Source: Acidobacteriaceae bacterium
GTDB lineage: Bacteria; Acidobacteriota; Terriglobia; Terriglobales; Acidobacteriaceae
Reading direction: 5' to 3'
NCBI GenBank assembly: GCA_030041305.1
Contig: JASHOC010000235.1
Location: 1 to 64,000 of the forward strand
DNA length: 64,000 bases
In this document: positions 42,504 through 50,539 of the stretch, in pieces
How positions within the stretch are numbered: position 1 is the first letter of the stretch
How the letters are laid out: every line of letters starts with the position of its first letter
Program-made: the position numbers and the translations under genes
The notes under the pieces: generated by a model
Told to the model about the DNA's origin: nothing
What the model saw: the letters and a program-made list of their open reading frames with translations, nothing else
The model's database searches: none

Positions 42504-42903
42504 TCGCCCCTAGCACAGCGACCGTGGCATCCCGCCGTGGTCAAATTTTAATAGGCTTGACGTGACCGACTCGGTCGCGCGGATACTTCCCTAGATGGCA
42601 AATTTATGATAAATAAGCAAGTTTCCGGGATTGTTTACCTGACACAAATTGGCCAGTTCGGTGACGATGGTCACTGTGACAGGGCGGCGCATGGCATATC
42701 GTGAGACGGTCGTGAGGTGGGATCGTGCATCCTACGAATGTGGGATTTTCCGGCCCGGTTTCGGGGATTTCGGATTTCCCGTGACAAATGATATGAAACG
42801 ATGATAGGGTTGCTCGCACTTGAAGAAAAGGCGTTTGGGGCCGATTCACCTCGTGCGAGCTAGGAGAAACGCAATGAGCGAGCAGCCGACTGATCTTAAT
42901 GGG
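42504..42903. other. No gene seen
   Basis: This lies between the endolysin relic and the convergent ClpP-like gene. The ORF at 42820 on the plus strand is an antisense shadow of ClpP. Confidence 0.4.
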
Positions 42904-43509
42904 CTACCGCTGGAATACGAGAGACACTACGGAACTGCCAGGCGGGATTTGGACGTCGCGAACCTCATCAATAATCCCGCAGCCAGCGGCAAATGCAGCG
43001 TCTTTGGTTTGGGCTTCCAAGAAGAGCTTGGAAATGTCTTCTCTGGGGAGCCGAGTTCTTTCCTCAATCACAGCGCCGATACGTTTTTGGTCGCTAGCGA
43101 TCCCATCTAGTCGTTCGCGGAGGAACTTCTCTTCTAGGCGCGTTTGCGCTGGAACGTCGAAGCCCACTCCGTGAAACATGAACGTGGAATGCGGACAGGC
43201 AAAGCGATGCTGTCCCGCAAGAAAAACCGCGTTGCCTATGGAGTCCACATTCCCGACGTTATGGGTAGTGAGTTCAACTGGCAACGCGCGCATGACGTTG
43301 TAGATGTTCATGCCGTGCATAACCGAACCCCCAGGAGTGGATAGCATCAAGTAGATTTGCTTCACTCCCTGATTGACGAGGTTGGTTACGGTAGCAATGA
43401 GGCTTTCAGTTGTGTGGGGAACGATTTCCGCCGAGAAGCAGACATAAACCAAATTCGGCGGGGCCTGCATAGCTGGGTTAGGTCTGAACATGACTTGGGG
43501 TTGGTTCAT
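42904..43509 (-). CDS. ClpP-family serine protease
   Basis: A 201-residue member of the ClpP/crotonase-fold peptidases. KQIYLMLSTPGGSVMHGMNIYNVMRAL forms the oxyanion-hole region. The nucleophile serine is in GNVDSIGNAVFLAG, the catalytic His is in HSTFMFHGVGF, and the acidic residue is probably in the late EERTRL to DEV region. Housekeeping ClpP normally shows AASMG around the serine, so this is a divergent paralogue, like those on phages (head maturation) or mobile islands. It lies 63 nt from the tRNA-like gene on the same strand, in a prophage-like remnant. The ribosome site is weak. Confidence 0.85.
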   Translation of the reverse strand: MNQPQVMFRPNPAMQAPPNLVYVCFSAEIVPHTTESLIATVTNLVNQGVKQIYLMLSTPGGSVMHGMNIYNVMRALPVELTTHNVGNVDSIGNAVFLAGQHRFACPHSTFMFHGVGFDVPAQTRLEEKFLRERLDGIASDQKRIGAVIEERTRLPREDISKLFLEAQTKDAAFAAGCGIIDEVRDVQIPPGSSVVSLVFQR

Positions 43510-43572
43510 AAGGTTTGTTCGTCCTGTGCGTGCTTTGTCGGCACGCGCATGTTTAACGGCATTCGACGGAGC

Positions 43573-43662
43573 GGAGAGATAGGGAGTCGAACCCCTAGCG
43601 CTGACACGCTAGCCGTAGGAGCTTATAAGGCCCCTGCCAGAACCTTCCGGCGGTATCTCTCC
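43573..43662 (-). tRNA. Class II tRNA-like gene with 9/3 acceptor branch (allo-tRNA candidate), apparent anticodon UAU
   Basis: The 90-nt RNA begins GGAGAGATA, which pairs perfectly with TATCTCTCC at its 3' end (9 bp). The T arm is GGG-GTTCGACT-CCC, only 3 bp beside the TTCGACT loop. A long variable arm CTAGCG-TGTCAG-CGCTAG pairs 6 of 6. The anticodon arm AGGGGC-CTTATAA-GCTCCT places UAU at 34-36. The D loop contains GG. The next base is G, the serine discriminator, and the acceptor GGAGAGA equals that of known serine tRNAs. Standard 7/5 folding forces an A-A mismatch and steals two variable-arm pairs. No CCA is encoded. This fits the 9/3 allo-tRNA class. Confidence 0.72.
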
Positions 43663-43720
43663 AAATCGCCCCCGTCGCAAGCCGGGGGCGGCCAGAGTGG
43701 GTGGTGCGATTGCTCACCAT

Positions 43721-43763
43721 GACCCGCGTCGCGCGTCTCTTTGCCGGGGATGCGGCGCGGGTC
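43721..43763. repeat. 12-bp imperfect hairpin upstream of the tRNA-like gene
   Basis: GACCCGCGTCGC and GCGGCGCGGGTC pair except for one G-T, across a 19-nt loop. It lies about 60 nt upstream of the tRNA-like gene on its strand. No T run follows on either strand, so it may be structural or regulatory rather than a terminator. Confidence 0.4.
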
Positions 43764-43866
43764 TTCTGGTTATGGCTACTGCACGGCGAACAAGGTGCAG
43801 ATCGCTACGCGTGTATCTTCATAGTGCACATTTCTACAAAGGCACACTCTTCCTCGGCTTGACTAT

Positions 43867-44020
43867 TTAGTACCTATCCATTTGAATTCTGCGCATTTTG
43901 CGCAGAATATTTTTCGTGAGATGCCCAGCAGCCAATGTTCATGCAGTTTTTGAGCGATTTTTGAACGGGTCCAACTTTTGTCAGAATGCCGTTTTTCGGT
44001 TCCGGCTACGCCGGGTTAGG
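43867..44020 (+). repeat. 154-bp dispersed repeat, copy C (diverged)
   Basis: Same 154-bp length and same ends as copies A and B (TTAGTACCTATCCATTTGAAT and TTCCGGCTACGCCGGGTTAGG), with many internal substitutions. Here ATTCTGCGC-ATTTT-GCGCAGAAT near the 5' end pairs perfectly. Conserved length with changing sequence suggests structural constraint. Confidence 0.8.
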
Positions 44021-44111
44021 ATTTGGTGGATAAGGTGGGAGGTGACTAGGCTCCTTCCCTTACCCCATCCAATCCGATCACCAAGTCTCTTAAACATCCT
44101 GCCAAAATCAA

Positions 44112-44159
44112 GCACTCGCCAAACGCAAAAGGCGAGTGCCCCTGCGTGGCAAGCGCAGG
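44112..44159. repeat. Two adjacent perfect hairpins
   Basis: GCACTCGCC/GGCGAGTGC (9 bp, 10-nt loop, 44112-44139) is followed at once by CCTGCG/CGCAGG (6 bp, 7-nt loop, 44141-44159). They lie 90 bp after repeat copy C. They could be a small structured RNA, the end of a mobile element, or a recombination site. Confidence 0.5.
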
Positions 44160-44484
44160 TTTATCGCCAATGACTATAGCAGATTTGCGTGTGAAGATTG
44201 TATGAGGAAAGGTCGCAGAAATCAGGTGAATAATCCCACAAAGACAGGCAAAACTGGCAAATACAGGGAGAGAGGACCGGACTTTCCACTTATCCGGTTC
44301 TTTTTGCACTGAATCATGTGCAGATCAGATCAAAATTCAATCTACAGCGAACCCAAATTGACAACATCCTCCCCTTCAGAAAACCTCTCGATCACAACTG
44401 AAATCTCGGATCGTGGCGCGGCCTGAATCGAGCCGGAGCAACACGAGTTTCGGTTTCCGCACCATCCCGGCTAGACCTCGAATA

Positions 44485-44676
44485 ATGAGCCCCAATTCCG
44501 CCATTCAGAAAACGCTCGTGCAAACCATCGCGATGATCGTCCAATCACCCGATTTGACGAATGCCGAGCGGGAGCGGCTCCAACAGGCCGCCCTGCGTAC
44601 GGTTGCCGAGTTCAGCGTTCTCAAGGAACAACGACAGGTGGAACCTGAGAGGCTGATGACTGAAGACTCCAACTGA
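44485..44676 (+). CDS. Small hypothetical helical protein
   Basis: A 63-residue frame (MSPNSAIQKTLVQTIAMIVQ, then SPDLTNAERERLQQAALRTV) with regular helical character. It is followed 65 nt later by a strong terminator. An upstream in-frame ATG at 44413 is possible but the added residues look non-coding. No family recognised. Confidence 0.45.
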   Translation: MSPNSAIQKTLVQTIAMIVQSPDLTNAERERLQQAALRTVAEFSVLKEQRQVEPERLMTEDSN

Positions 44677-44741
44677 CCCGCCTCAAAACCCCTGAAATCC
44701 CGGTTGCACGGGCACACTTGGCACCCTTGCCGCCACAAAAG

Positions 44742-44772
44742 AAAAGCCCCGGCTGGTTATGGCGGGGCTTTT
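44742..44772. terminator. Bidirectional intrinsic terminator
   Basis: AAAAGCCCCG (44742-44751) pairs exactly with CGGGGCTTTT (44763-44772) around an 11-nt loop, with A and T runs built into the stem ends. It lies between the convergent small plus-strand gene and the minus-strand integrase operon, so it can end both. Confidence 0.85.
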
Positions 44773-44788
44773 CTGTGTTTGGGGTTGG

Positions 44789-45520
44789 TTACAGCCGCCC
44801 AGGCAGCCGGGGCAGCCGAATCGGATTCTTCGCGCTGGTGGGGTCGCTCAAGTAGAGGTTGTGCACGGCCCAGGGCGTGACACAAGCGGCGTCGGCGATA
44901 AGCCAGACCTCAGCGAGGCGGTGATGACCACGCCGCCCCAGATAGCGCGCGGCGAAGTAATCGAGGGTGACAGCGCCGCCCTCGACTGCAACGAGCGCCG
45001 GGGTGTGATCCGCTACCGCCTCTGGCAGTAGCAACTCGTGGCCGTAATGGTGAGTGATAAACCAGCGGGTGGAGTAGGTATCGAGCCCCCGCGCCCCGGC
45101 ATCGCCAGCGGACAGCGCCCAATCGATCTTTGGGAGGTGATGAGGTTGGGGTGCGGGTGGAAGCGTCTGACCATGCATGACCTTGACGGAGAGCACCGCG
45201 AACAGGAGCAGGCAGGCGCGCACCAGCGGATAGATCGGCCAAAAGGCTTTCTTCGGGCGTGGCCTGTACTTCACCATGGGGCGGCAGAGTGGGTGCTTGA
45301 TGACCGGTGCGGTAAGGCTGAGCGGGCAGAGATACGACTGCCCGTTCTGCTCGTAGAGGGTCCACTTCGTGGGGTTATCACGCCCGGCATCGATCAGCTT
45401 CGTCAGGACGATGCCCTTGGAGCGCCATTCCAGTTGTGGGGCTTCGCCGTTGCTGCCCCAACAAAGGATGTAGTCCGCGTTAAGGTCGATGATTTGCTGG
45501 ATGAGGTGAGCGTTGGTCAT
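44789..45520 (-). CDS. Hypothetical membrane protein coupled to the integrase
   Basis: A 243-residue protein. The N-terminal 90 residues are soluble (NADYILCWGSNGEAPQLEWR). One helix follows (FWPIYPLVRACLLLFAVLSVKV), then a 120-residue part ending RLPRLPGRL. The start is taken at 45520 because its ATG overlaps the integrase TGA (ATGA); the ORF-track start at 45688 lies inside the integrase. No family recognised. Its operon with the integrase suggests it belongs to the mobile element. Confidence 0.65.
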   Translation of the reverse strand: MTNAHLIQQIIDLNADYILCWGSNGEAPQLEWRSKGIVLTKLIDAGRDNPTKWTLYEQNGQSYLCPLSLTAPVIKHPLCRPMVKYRPRPKKAFWPIYPLVRACLLLFAVLSVKVMHGQTLPPAPQPHHLPKIDWALSAGDAGARGLDTYSTRWFITHHYGHELLLPEAVADHTPALVAVEGGAVTLDYFAARYLGRRGHHRLAEVWLIADAACVTPWAVHNLYLSDPTSAKNPIRLPRLPGRL

Positions 45521-46719
45521 GCCGCCACCCCCGTCGCCGTCGTCGCCGCGAAGGTCCGGTTGACCATCTGCTGGGCTTGCGCTCCACGCGCGGGCCGGAG
45601 GTAGCGCATCGTGCTGCGCAGGTCCTTTGGGGAATGCCCAAGCCAGCGGCCCACGGTCGGGACATCGACCCCGGCCCAAAGATGCCAAGTGGCAAAAGTG
45701 GCACGGAATTCATGGAGCCAGAAGTCGTCGGGGTTGAGCCCGGCGTCCTTCGCCCGCGCCTTCAACAGCGTCAGGAAATCATCCTTTGGCTGACCTTCCG
45801 GGGTGGGAAAGAGCAACGGGCAGCCCGGCAGGGCATTCGCCCTGGCAGCCCGGAGGGATGCAGCGAGACAAGCCGGAATCGGAATCTGGCGGCCCTTGTA
45901 CCTTTTCGGTGTCCAGTTGTATGCAGTCTTGGCTGAGACCTTGACCGTGGGCTCAGCGCCGAGGTCCAAGTCTGACCAATAGGTATGCACGACCTCTTGG
46001 AAGCGCATCCCGGTCATCAGAAAAAACTCGAAGTAAAGCCGCTCCTGGGCGTCGCATACGGCGAACAGCTTGTCGAGGTCTCCCTGCTCGTAAACCTCCG
46101 GGTCTTCTTCGGTGAACTTCGGCCAGTCCTGCGGCTTGACTCCGGTCTGGACCCCGACCGCCTTCCAAAAAATCATCAGGTTCAGGAATTGGTTGGCCAC
46201 CGTGCGGTCACCAACGCCCTTCTCGCGACGGACATAGGCGGTGAACTTGAGCATGTCCGACCGGTCGATTTCCTCAAGGAAACTCTTCTTGCAGGACTCC
46301 TCGAAGTAGCGGAGGGCAATGGAGTAAGCCGCGTACGTGGACTTCTTTTTGGTAAGCTTGATTTCGTCCAGGTAGGCTGTAACGGCGTCGGAGATGGGCC
46401 GCCCGGTCGGGACGGTGGCGGCGACGGGCTGCGCGAGGGCAATACCCTCGGCCTCGGCTTGGAGGCGAAGTTCAAGCCTGCGCTTTGCGGCGGTAGCCTC
46501 CTCCGGCTCGGTGGAGATCCGCTGCAAGACGCGCCTCTTGCCGTTGCCGGGGTTATAGGTGAGGTAGAAGACCGCAGGGTCGAAATGATGGGGCTCGCCG
46601 TCGAGGATCGCGCAGGACTTTTTGAGTTTGCCGTTTTTGGCGATGACGGGTTTGAGGTAGGTGCGCTTCCCATTTGGAAGACGGACCCAGACGTATAAGG
46701 CCACTTTCGGGGGTTTCAT
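45517..46719 (-). CDS. Tyrosine recombinase / phage-type integrase
   Basis: A 400-residue integrase. A SAM-like N-terminal core-binding domain spans residues 105-205 (ISDAVTAYLDEIKLTKKKSTYAAYSIALR). The catalytic domain carries the first Arg in FLMTGMRFQEVVH, a Lys in KRYKGRQIPIP, HxxR in LHEFRATFATWHL, the second His in VGRWLGHSPKD, and the Tyr nucleophile in RSTMRYLRP. All expected active-site residues are visible. CAGGAG precedes the ATG. It points away from the backbone gene holA, so one attachment site probably lies in 46720-47340. Confidence 0.93.
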   Translation of the reverse strand: MKPPKVALYVWVRLPNGKRTYLKPVIAKNGKLKKSCAILDGEPHHFDPAVFYLTYNPGNGKRRVLQRISTEPEEATAAKRRLELRLQAEAEGIALAQPVAATVPTGRPISDAVTAYLDEIKLTKKKSTYAAYSIALRYFEESCKKSFLEEIDRSDMLKFTAYVRREKGVGDRTVANQFLNLMIFWKAVGVQTGVKPQDWPKFTEEDPEVYEQGDLDKLFAVCDAQERLYFEFFLMTGMRFQEVVHTYWSDLDLGAEPTVKVSAKTAYNWTPKRYKGRQIPIPACLAASLRAARANALPGCPLLFPTPEGQPKDDFLTLLKARAKDAGLNPDDFWLHEFRATFATWHLWAGVDVPTVGRWLGHSPKDLRSTMRYLRPARGAQAQQMVNRTFAATTATGVAA

Positions 46720-47151
46720 GCATTTTGCTCCTGAGAGGAAATACCCCCCGGAGCAGTTCGGCTGGATTATCTTGAAAAATATAAGCAGGAATATAAACCG
46801 GCTTATAAGTCATTTAGATTCAATATGCGGCTAAGAAGGTGGCGATTCTTTGAGGGGATCGCCAGTTGGGTTCCCGGCTCCGGTATACAGCCGAAGGAGA
46901 AGTGCTATAGCTCCGGGAACCAGGCATTTACTCGAAGCGGAAACCGCCCCCGTTCGGTCATGGATTGGCGCCCGGACCTGCCGTGCGTAGGCGGCGCGTT
47001 TTCGCCCCTCCATTAAAAAGATAGCAAGTTGGGAACAATTACCGGTAATGTGCGGCGGGTGCGGAACACATTTGTTATGAAAGAGATGGAGCGGGGAGCG
47101 GGGGCGCCGGGGCTTGACAAGGACTGGCGGCGGGCACTCCCACGGGCTACG
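46720..47151. other. Integrase upstream region, AT-rich short repeats
   Basis: Contains AATATAAGCAGGAATATAAACCGGCTTATAAG near 46780, with several TATAA-based inverted and direct short repeats. These could be integrase arm sites or the promoter. No gene seen in the remaining bases. The junction to the chromosome is expected here, but no matching direct repeat was found by eye. Confidence 0.4.
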
Positions 47152-47260
47152 GCGGTTCTCCAATTCCCGTGAAGTTTTGAGGGGCGTGCCGGGTGGCGTT
47201 TTCTTGGGAAAAACGCCACTCAACGTTCGAGGTTCTGCTCTACACCAATTGGAGAACCGC
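47152..47260 (+). repeat. 109-bp MITE, copy 1
   Basis: It has terminal inverted repeats GCGGTTCTCCAATT/AATTGGAGAACCGC (14 bp) and an internal hairpin GTGGCGTTTT-CTTGGGA-AAAACGCCAC. It differs at only three positions from copy 3 (57568-57676); copy 2 (50291-50399) is inverted. It has no coding capacity. It lies 82 bp from the 3' end of holA. Confidence 0.88.
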
Positions 47261-47342
47261 TATAATCCGCGCCTGATTGGGAAGGTTCGCGAGCCGATTG
47301 GGCGATTTGCATCGAAAAACGAAGAAATGCGCGCGGGTTGGG

Positions 47343-48596
47343 TCAGGATTCGAACGTGAGCTGAGGCGAAGCCCAAGGGGCCTGAGCGGGTTTGGGTTCC
47401 GAGGCCAAGTCGTAGACGAGGCGCTCGAGGACGAGGCGCTTGTCGGGCGGCGAGGAGCGGAGTTCGAGATCGGCGCGGGCGACCCGGCGCAGGCAGCGGG
47501 TGAGGTCGCGGCGGCTTTTGTAGCGGCGGGCCTGGCGGATGAGGTCGTCGGCGGCGAAGGGCGGCATGCGGAAGCCTTGCCAGAGCGCCTGCCAGATGGC
47601 GCGGGAGTCGCGCACGTTTTTCTCGAGGATGACGAGCATCTGACGGAAGGTGCGGGCGAGCATGTGGAGATGGCCGATGGCGGCGTCTTCTCCGGCGTCG
47701 GAGCTGTTGAGGAGGCCGTGGAGCAGAGCCAGGGCGCGGACGCGGTCGCGGGCGCTGATGGCGTCGGTGAGCTCGTAGAGGGAACGCTGCTTGGCGGCAA
47801 GGACCATGGTTTCGACGTCGCCGAGGGTGATGCGCGCGCTCCATCCCACGGACGAAGACCTATCCCCACCCCTGGAAGCAAGAGGCGCTTCCTGGGGACC
47901 CCGCCTGTCGGTGGGGGCCCCGGTCTTGCCGGTGGCGTAGAGGAGCAGTTTTTCGAGCTCGGAGGAGACGAGCATCATGTCGGCGCCGAGGGCGTCAGTC
48001 AACTCGCGGGCGGCGTCAGGCTCGAGGCGCAGGCCGGCCTCGTGCGCCGTGGCGACGGCCCAACGCATGGCGTCTTCTTCGCTGACGCGGGCCAGTTCGA
48101 TCATGCCGCAGTGTTGGCCGAGGGTCTCGGTGAGGCGTTCGTAGCGGTTTCTGTCGTCCATGTCCATACGGCGGGCGTCGGCGGGGATGCGCAGAAAGTC
48201 GGCGATAAACAGGAGCAGCGCTTGCGGGTTGGGAGAGCGGAAGTAGCGGTCGAGAGCGGCGAACTCGTCTTTTTTGGCGCCGCGGGTGTAGAGCTGGCGC
48301 ACGTTGCGCACAAAGATGACCTGGAACGGGGCCATGAGGGAGGGCGTTTGAGCGAGGTCGAGCACCTCGAAGAGGGAAGTGGAGGCGAGGTCGAGATCGG
48401 AGAGGCAGAAGTCGCGGAGATCAGGAGGCACGAAGGCTTTGAGCACCGCAGCGCGGCAACGGTCGAGAAGAAAAGTTTCGTCGCCGGCAAGGACGTAGCC
48501 GGGGCGGAGAGAGCCCTTGCCGACGGCCGCGGCGTCGATTTCGGCGATGAAGCGGTTGAGGGCGGAAAATCCCGCGCCCCAGCGGGAGGCAGTCAA
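47343..48596 (-). CDS. holA: DNA polymerase III delta subunit
   Basis: A 417-residue clamp-loader delta subunit, which opens the beta clamp during replication. Hallmarks are GYVLAGDETFLLDRCRAAV at the N-terminus, VIFVRNVRQL, LLLFIADFLRIPADARR, the region LTDALGADMMLVSSELEKLLLY, and a C-terminal DLELRSSPPDKRLVLERLVYDL. The ORF track begins at a TTG at 48761. I prefer the TTG at 48596, preceded by GAAGGAG, because the extra 55 residues are proline-rich and not family-like. A short insert (TGAPTDRRGPQEAPLASRGG) precedes the C-terminal domain. holA is usually next to lptE; here lptE is about 4.6 kb away. Confidence 0.9.
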   Translation of the reverse strand: MTASRWGAGFSALNRFIAEIDAAAVGKGSLRPGYVLAGDETFLLDRCRAAVLKAFVPPDLRDFCLSDLDLASTSLFEVLDLAQTPSLMAPFQVIFVRNVRQLYTRGAKKDEFAALDRYFRSPNPQALLLFIADFLRIPADARRMDMDDRNRYERLTETLGQHCGMIELARVSEEDAMRWAVATAHEAGLRLEPDAARELTDALGADMMLVSSELEKLLLYATGKTGAPTDRRGPQEAPLASRGGDRSSSVGWSARITLGDVETMVLAAKQRSLYELTDAISARDRVRALALLHGLLNSSDAGEDAAIGHLHMLARTFRQMLVILEKNVRDSRAIWQALWQGFRMPPFAADDLIRQARRYKSRRDLTRCLRRVARADLELRSSPPDKRLVLERLVYDLASEPKPAQAPWASPQLTFES

Positions 48597-48954
48597 AGGA
48601 GGGACTCCTTCGCGGGGGGCTCCGAGAGGGGCTGGAGCGCGGTGAGGCGTGACGGGCGGCGACGGGCGGACTGCATGGGCGCGGGCATCCTTCGACTTCA
48701 GGATACCTTTGCCGGCGACGGGCGAGCAGGCGATTTCCGGGGCGGGGCGCCGGAAAGACAACCGGAGACCTGGGGTTCATAAGGAACGAAGAGGCGCTCT
48801 TACGCGCTGCGGGGCTGGGCCGGGAGGCAGTCTCACTTTTGCCGGTGACAAGCCCGCTATCGCAAAAGCAATTATCATCCCGAAAGGAATTTGAGGTTCC
48901 GCCGCAACTTATCGGCAGCGGCAGGGCCTCGGCTGGCCGTTCGGAGACCCACTC
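48597..48954. other. Intergenic region between holA and the MgtC-like gene
   Basis: The region between divergent genes should hold both promoters. The first part is also open as a possible holA 5' extension. No riboswitch-like structure was recognised upstream of the MgtC-type gene. Confidence 0.35.
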
Positions 48955-50238
48955 ATGCAGGATTGGCTCAAAGTATTTCACGGTTCGCACCAGCCATTCC
49001 CGGCTCTGGAGATCGCACTCAAAATCGGCATCACCGTGGCCCTCGGCCTTCTGGTTGGCTTCGAGCGGGAATGGTCCAACAAGGACATCGGCGCGCGCAC
49101 GTTTGCGATGGCCGCGCTGCTCGGCCTGCTCAGTTCGCTGCTCGGGATCGCAGCTTTGCTCATCAGCGGAATGGCCGTGCTCCTTCTGATTGCTTTCGCC
49201 AACATACAAAGCACCAGGGTGGCAAGCAAACTTGAGGCGACGACCTCGCTGGCGCTGGCACTGATCTTCCTTCTGGGCATTCTCGTCGGGGAAGGCCACA
49301 TCTTCACGCCAGTCGCCTGTTCGATCCTGATCGCCATGCTGCTTGCGCTCAAGCCGCAATTCCGGGCGTTTGCCGGCGGCTTGACTCAGCAGGAAGTCCG
49401 CAGCGCAATCCTGCTGGCGCTTCTTGGGTTCGTGGTCTGGCCGCTGCTTCCGGACCGCTACATCGATTCCTGGAAACTGATTCAACCGCGGGAAGCCTGG
49501 ATTATTGTTGTCGTGATCGCATGCCTTGGCTTCATGAACTATGTGCTGCTGCGTGTGTACGGATCGCGTGGCATTTTTCTCACCGCAATTCTGGGCGGCT
49601 TGGTGAATTCCACCGCCACGGCTGCGGAACTCGCGTCGACGCTCTCGGCTACCGGTCTCGGTTCGCTCGCCGCACCGATGGTGTTGCTGACTTCAGTGGC
49701 CATGTTTCTGCGCAACATAACGATCCTGGCGATCTTTGTTCACGCAGCGGTGCGCACGGCCGCCCTCCCGCTGCTAGCCATGGCGGCCGTAGCGGGCCTG
49801 TGGATTTATCGGGATTATCGCAAAGGCGAAATCGCAAAGAACAGCCCCACCCTTGCACTGACATCGCCGATCTCGCTCATCAAGGTTCTGCGCCTGGCAT
49901 TGCTGTTTCTTACCATTCAGGTACTGGCGACTTTGGGCCAGCGCCATTTCGGAAGCACAGGCTTTGAAATCGTAAGCATACTCGGCGGCGTGGTGAGCAG
50001 TGCGAGCAGCACCGCCGCCGCGGCCAATCTTGCAATGCATCACGCTGTGACACCCGCTCAAGCGGGAATCGCGGCGGTCCTTACCTCGATGGCCAGCGCT
50101 TCGATGAACCTCCCGATGGTCCAAAGGCAATCGGGAACTCGACCCGCGATGCGCGAGTTGGTGATCAGCTCTGCAATGCAAATCGCGGCTGGAATCGGAG
50201 CGCTGGTTCTCCAGGTGAATTGGCGGAAGCTATTCTAG
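48955..50238 (+). CDS. MgtC/SapB plus DUF4010 membrane protein
   Basis: A 427-residue polytopic membrane protein. The N-terminal MgtC/SapB domain (residues 20-150) has LEIALKIGITVALGLLVGFEREW, then DIGARTFAMAALLGLLS. The remaining 270 residues are DUF4010 with about eight further helices (TAILGGLVNSTATAAELAS, GGVVSSASSTAAAANLA). MgtC-type proteins are linked to magnesium starvation and ATP synthase control, but fused DUF4010 proteins are uncharacterised. GGAG precedes the ATG. MITE copy 2 follows its stop. Confidence 0.88.
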   Translation: MQDWLKVFHGSHQPFPALEIALKIGITVALGLLVGFEREWSNKDIGARTFAMAALLGLLSSLLGIAALLISGMAVLLLIAFANIQSTRVASKLEATTSLALALIFLLGILVGEGHIFTPVACSILIAMLLALKPQFRAFAGGLTQQEVRSAILLALLGFVVWPLLPDRYIDSWKLIQPREAWIIVVVIACLGFMNYVLLRVYGSRGIFLTAILGGLVNSTATAAELASTLSATGLGSLAAPMVLLTSVAMFLRNITILAIFVHAAVRTAALPLLAMAAVAGLWIYRDYRKGEIAKNSPTLALTSPISLIKVLRLALLFLTIQVLATLGQRHFGSTGFEIVSILGGVVSSASSTAAAANLAMHHAVTPAQAGIAAVLTSMASASMNLPMVQRQSGTRPAMRELVISSAMQIAAGIGALVLQVNWRKLF

Positions 50239-50290
50239 CAGCCCGTGGTGAAATTCGAAGCTTCGCAAAAACCTTGCCTCAGCGGCTAAA

Positions 50291-50399
50291 GCGGTTCTCC
50301 AATTGGCGTAGAGCAGGACCTCGAACGTTGAGTGGCGTTTTTCCCAAGAAAACGCCACCTGGCACGCGTCTCAAAACTCCACGGGAATTGGAGAACCGC
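50291..50399 (-). repeat. 109-bp MITE, copy 2
   Basis: Same length, termini and internal hairpin as copies 1 and 3, in the opposite orientation. It lies about 50 bp after the MgtC-type gene stop, in the gap before the response regulator. It might supply a bidirectional transcription stop through its hairpin. Confidence 0.88.
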
Positions 50400-50539
50400 C
50401 GTAAAGCCCCGCTGATTTTGGGTTACTTTCGGCACGACTAAAGTCGTGCCCCTTCAAAACTGGACTTTCGCCATAGGCTGCTAGGCCACCCTGTCAAGGA
50501 ACGTATTCTTAGGCCGAACTGTACGTTGGCGAGGCCTGT

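Noticed and set aside
44046-44309. 87-codon minus-strand ORF
   Set aside because: Its middle is made of the twin hairpins and its composition is not coding-like.
47330-47360. Possible tRNA T-loop (AGGATTCGAAC) near the end of holA
   Set aside because: No acceptor or anticodon stems can be formed around it, and it lies within the holA reading frame.
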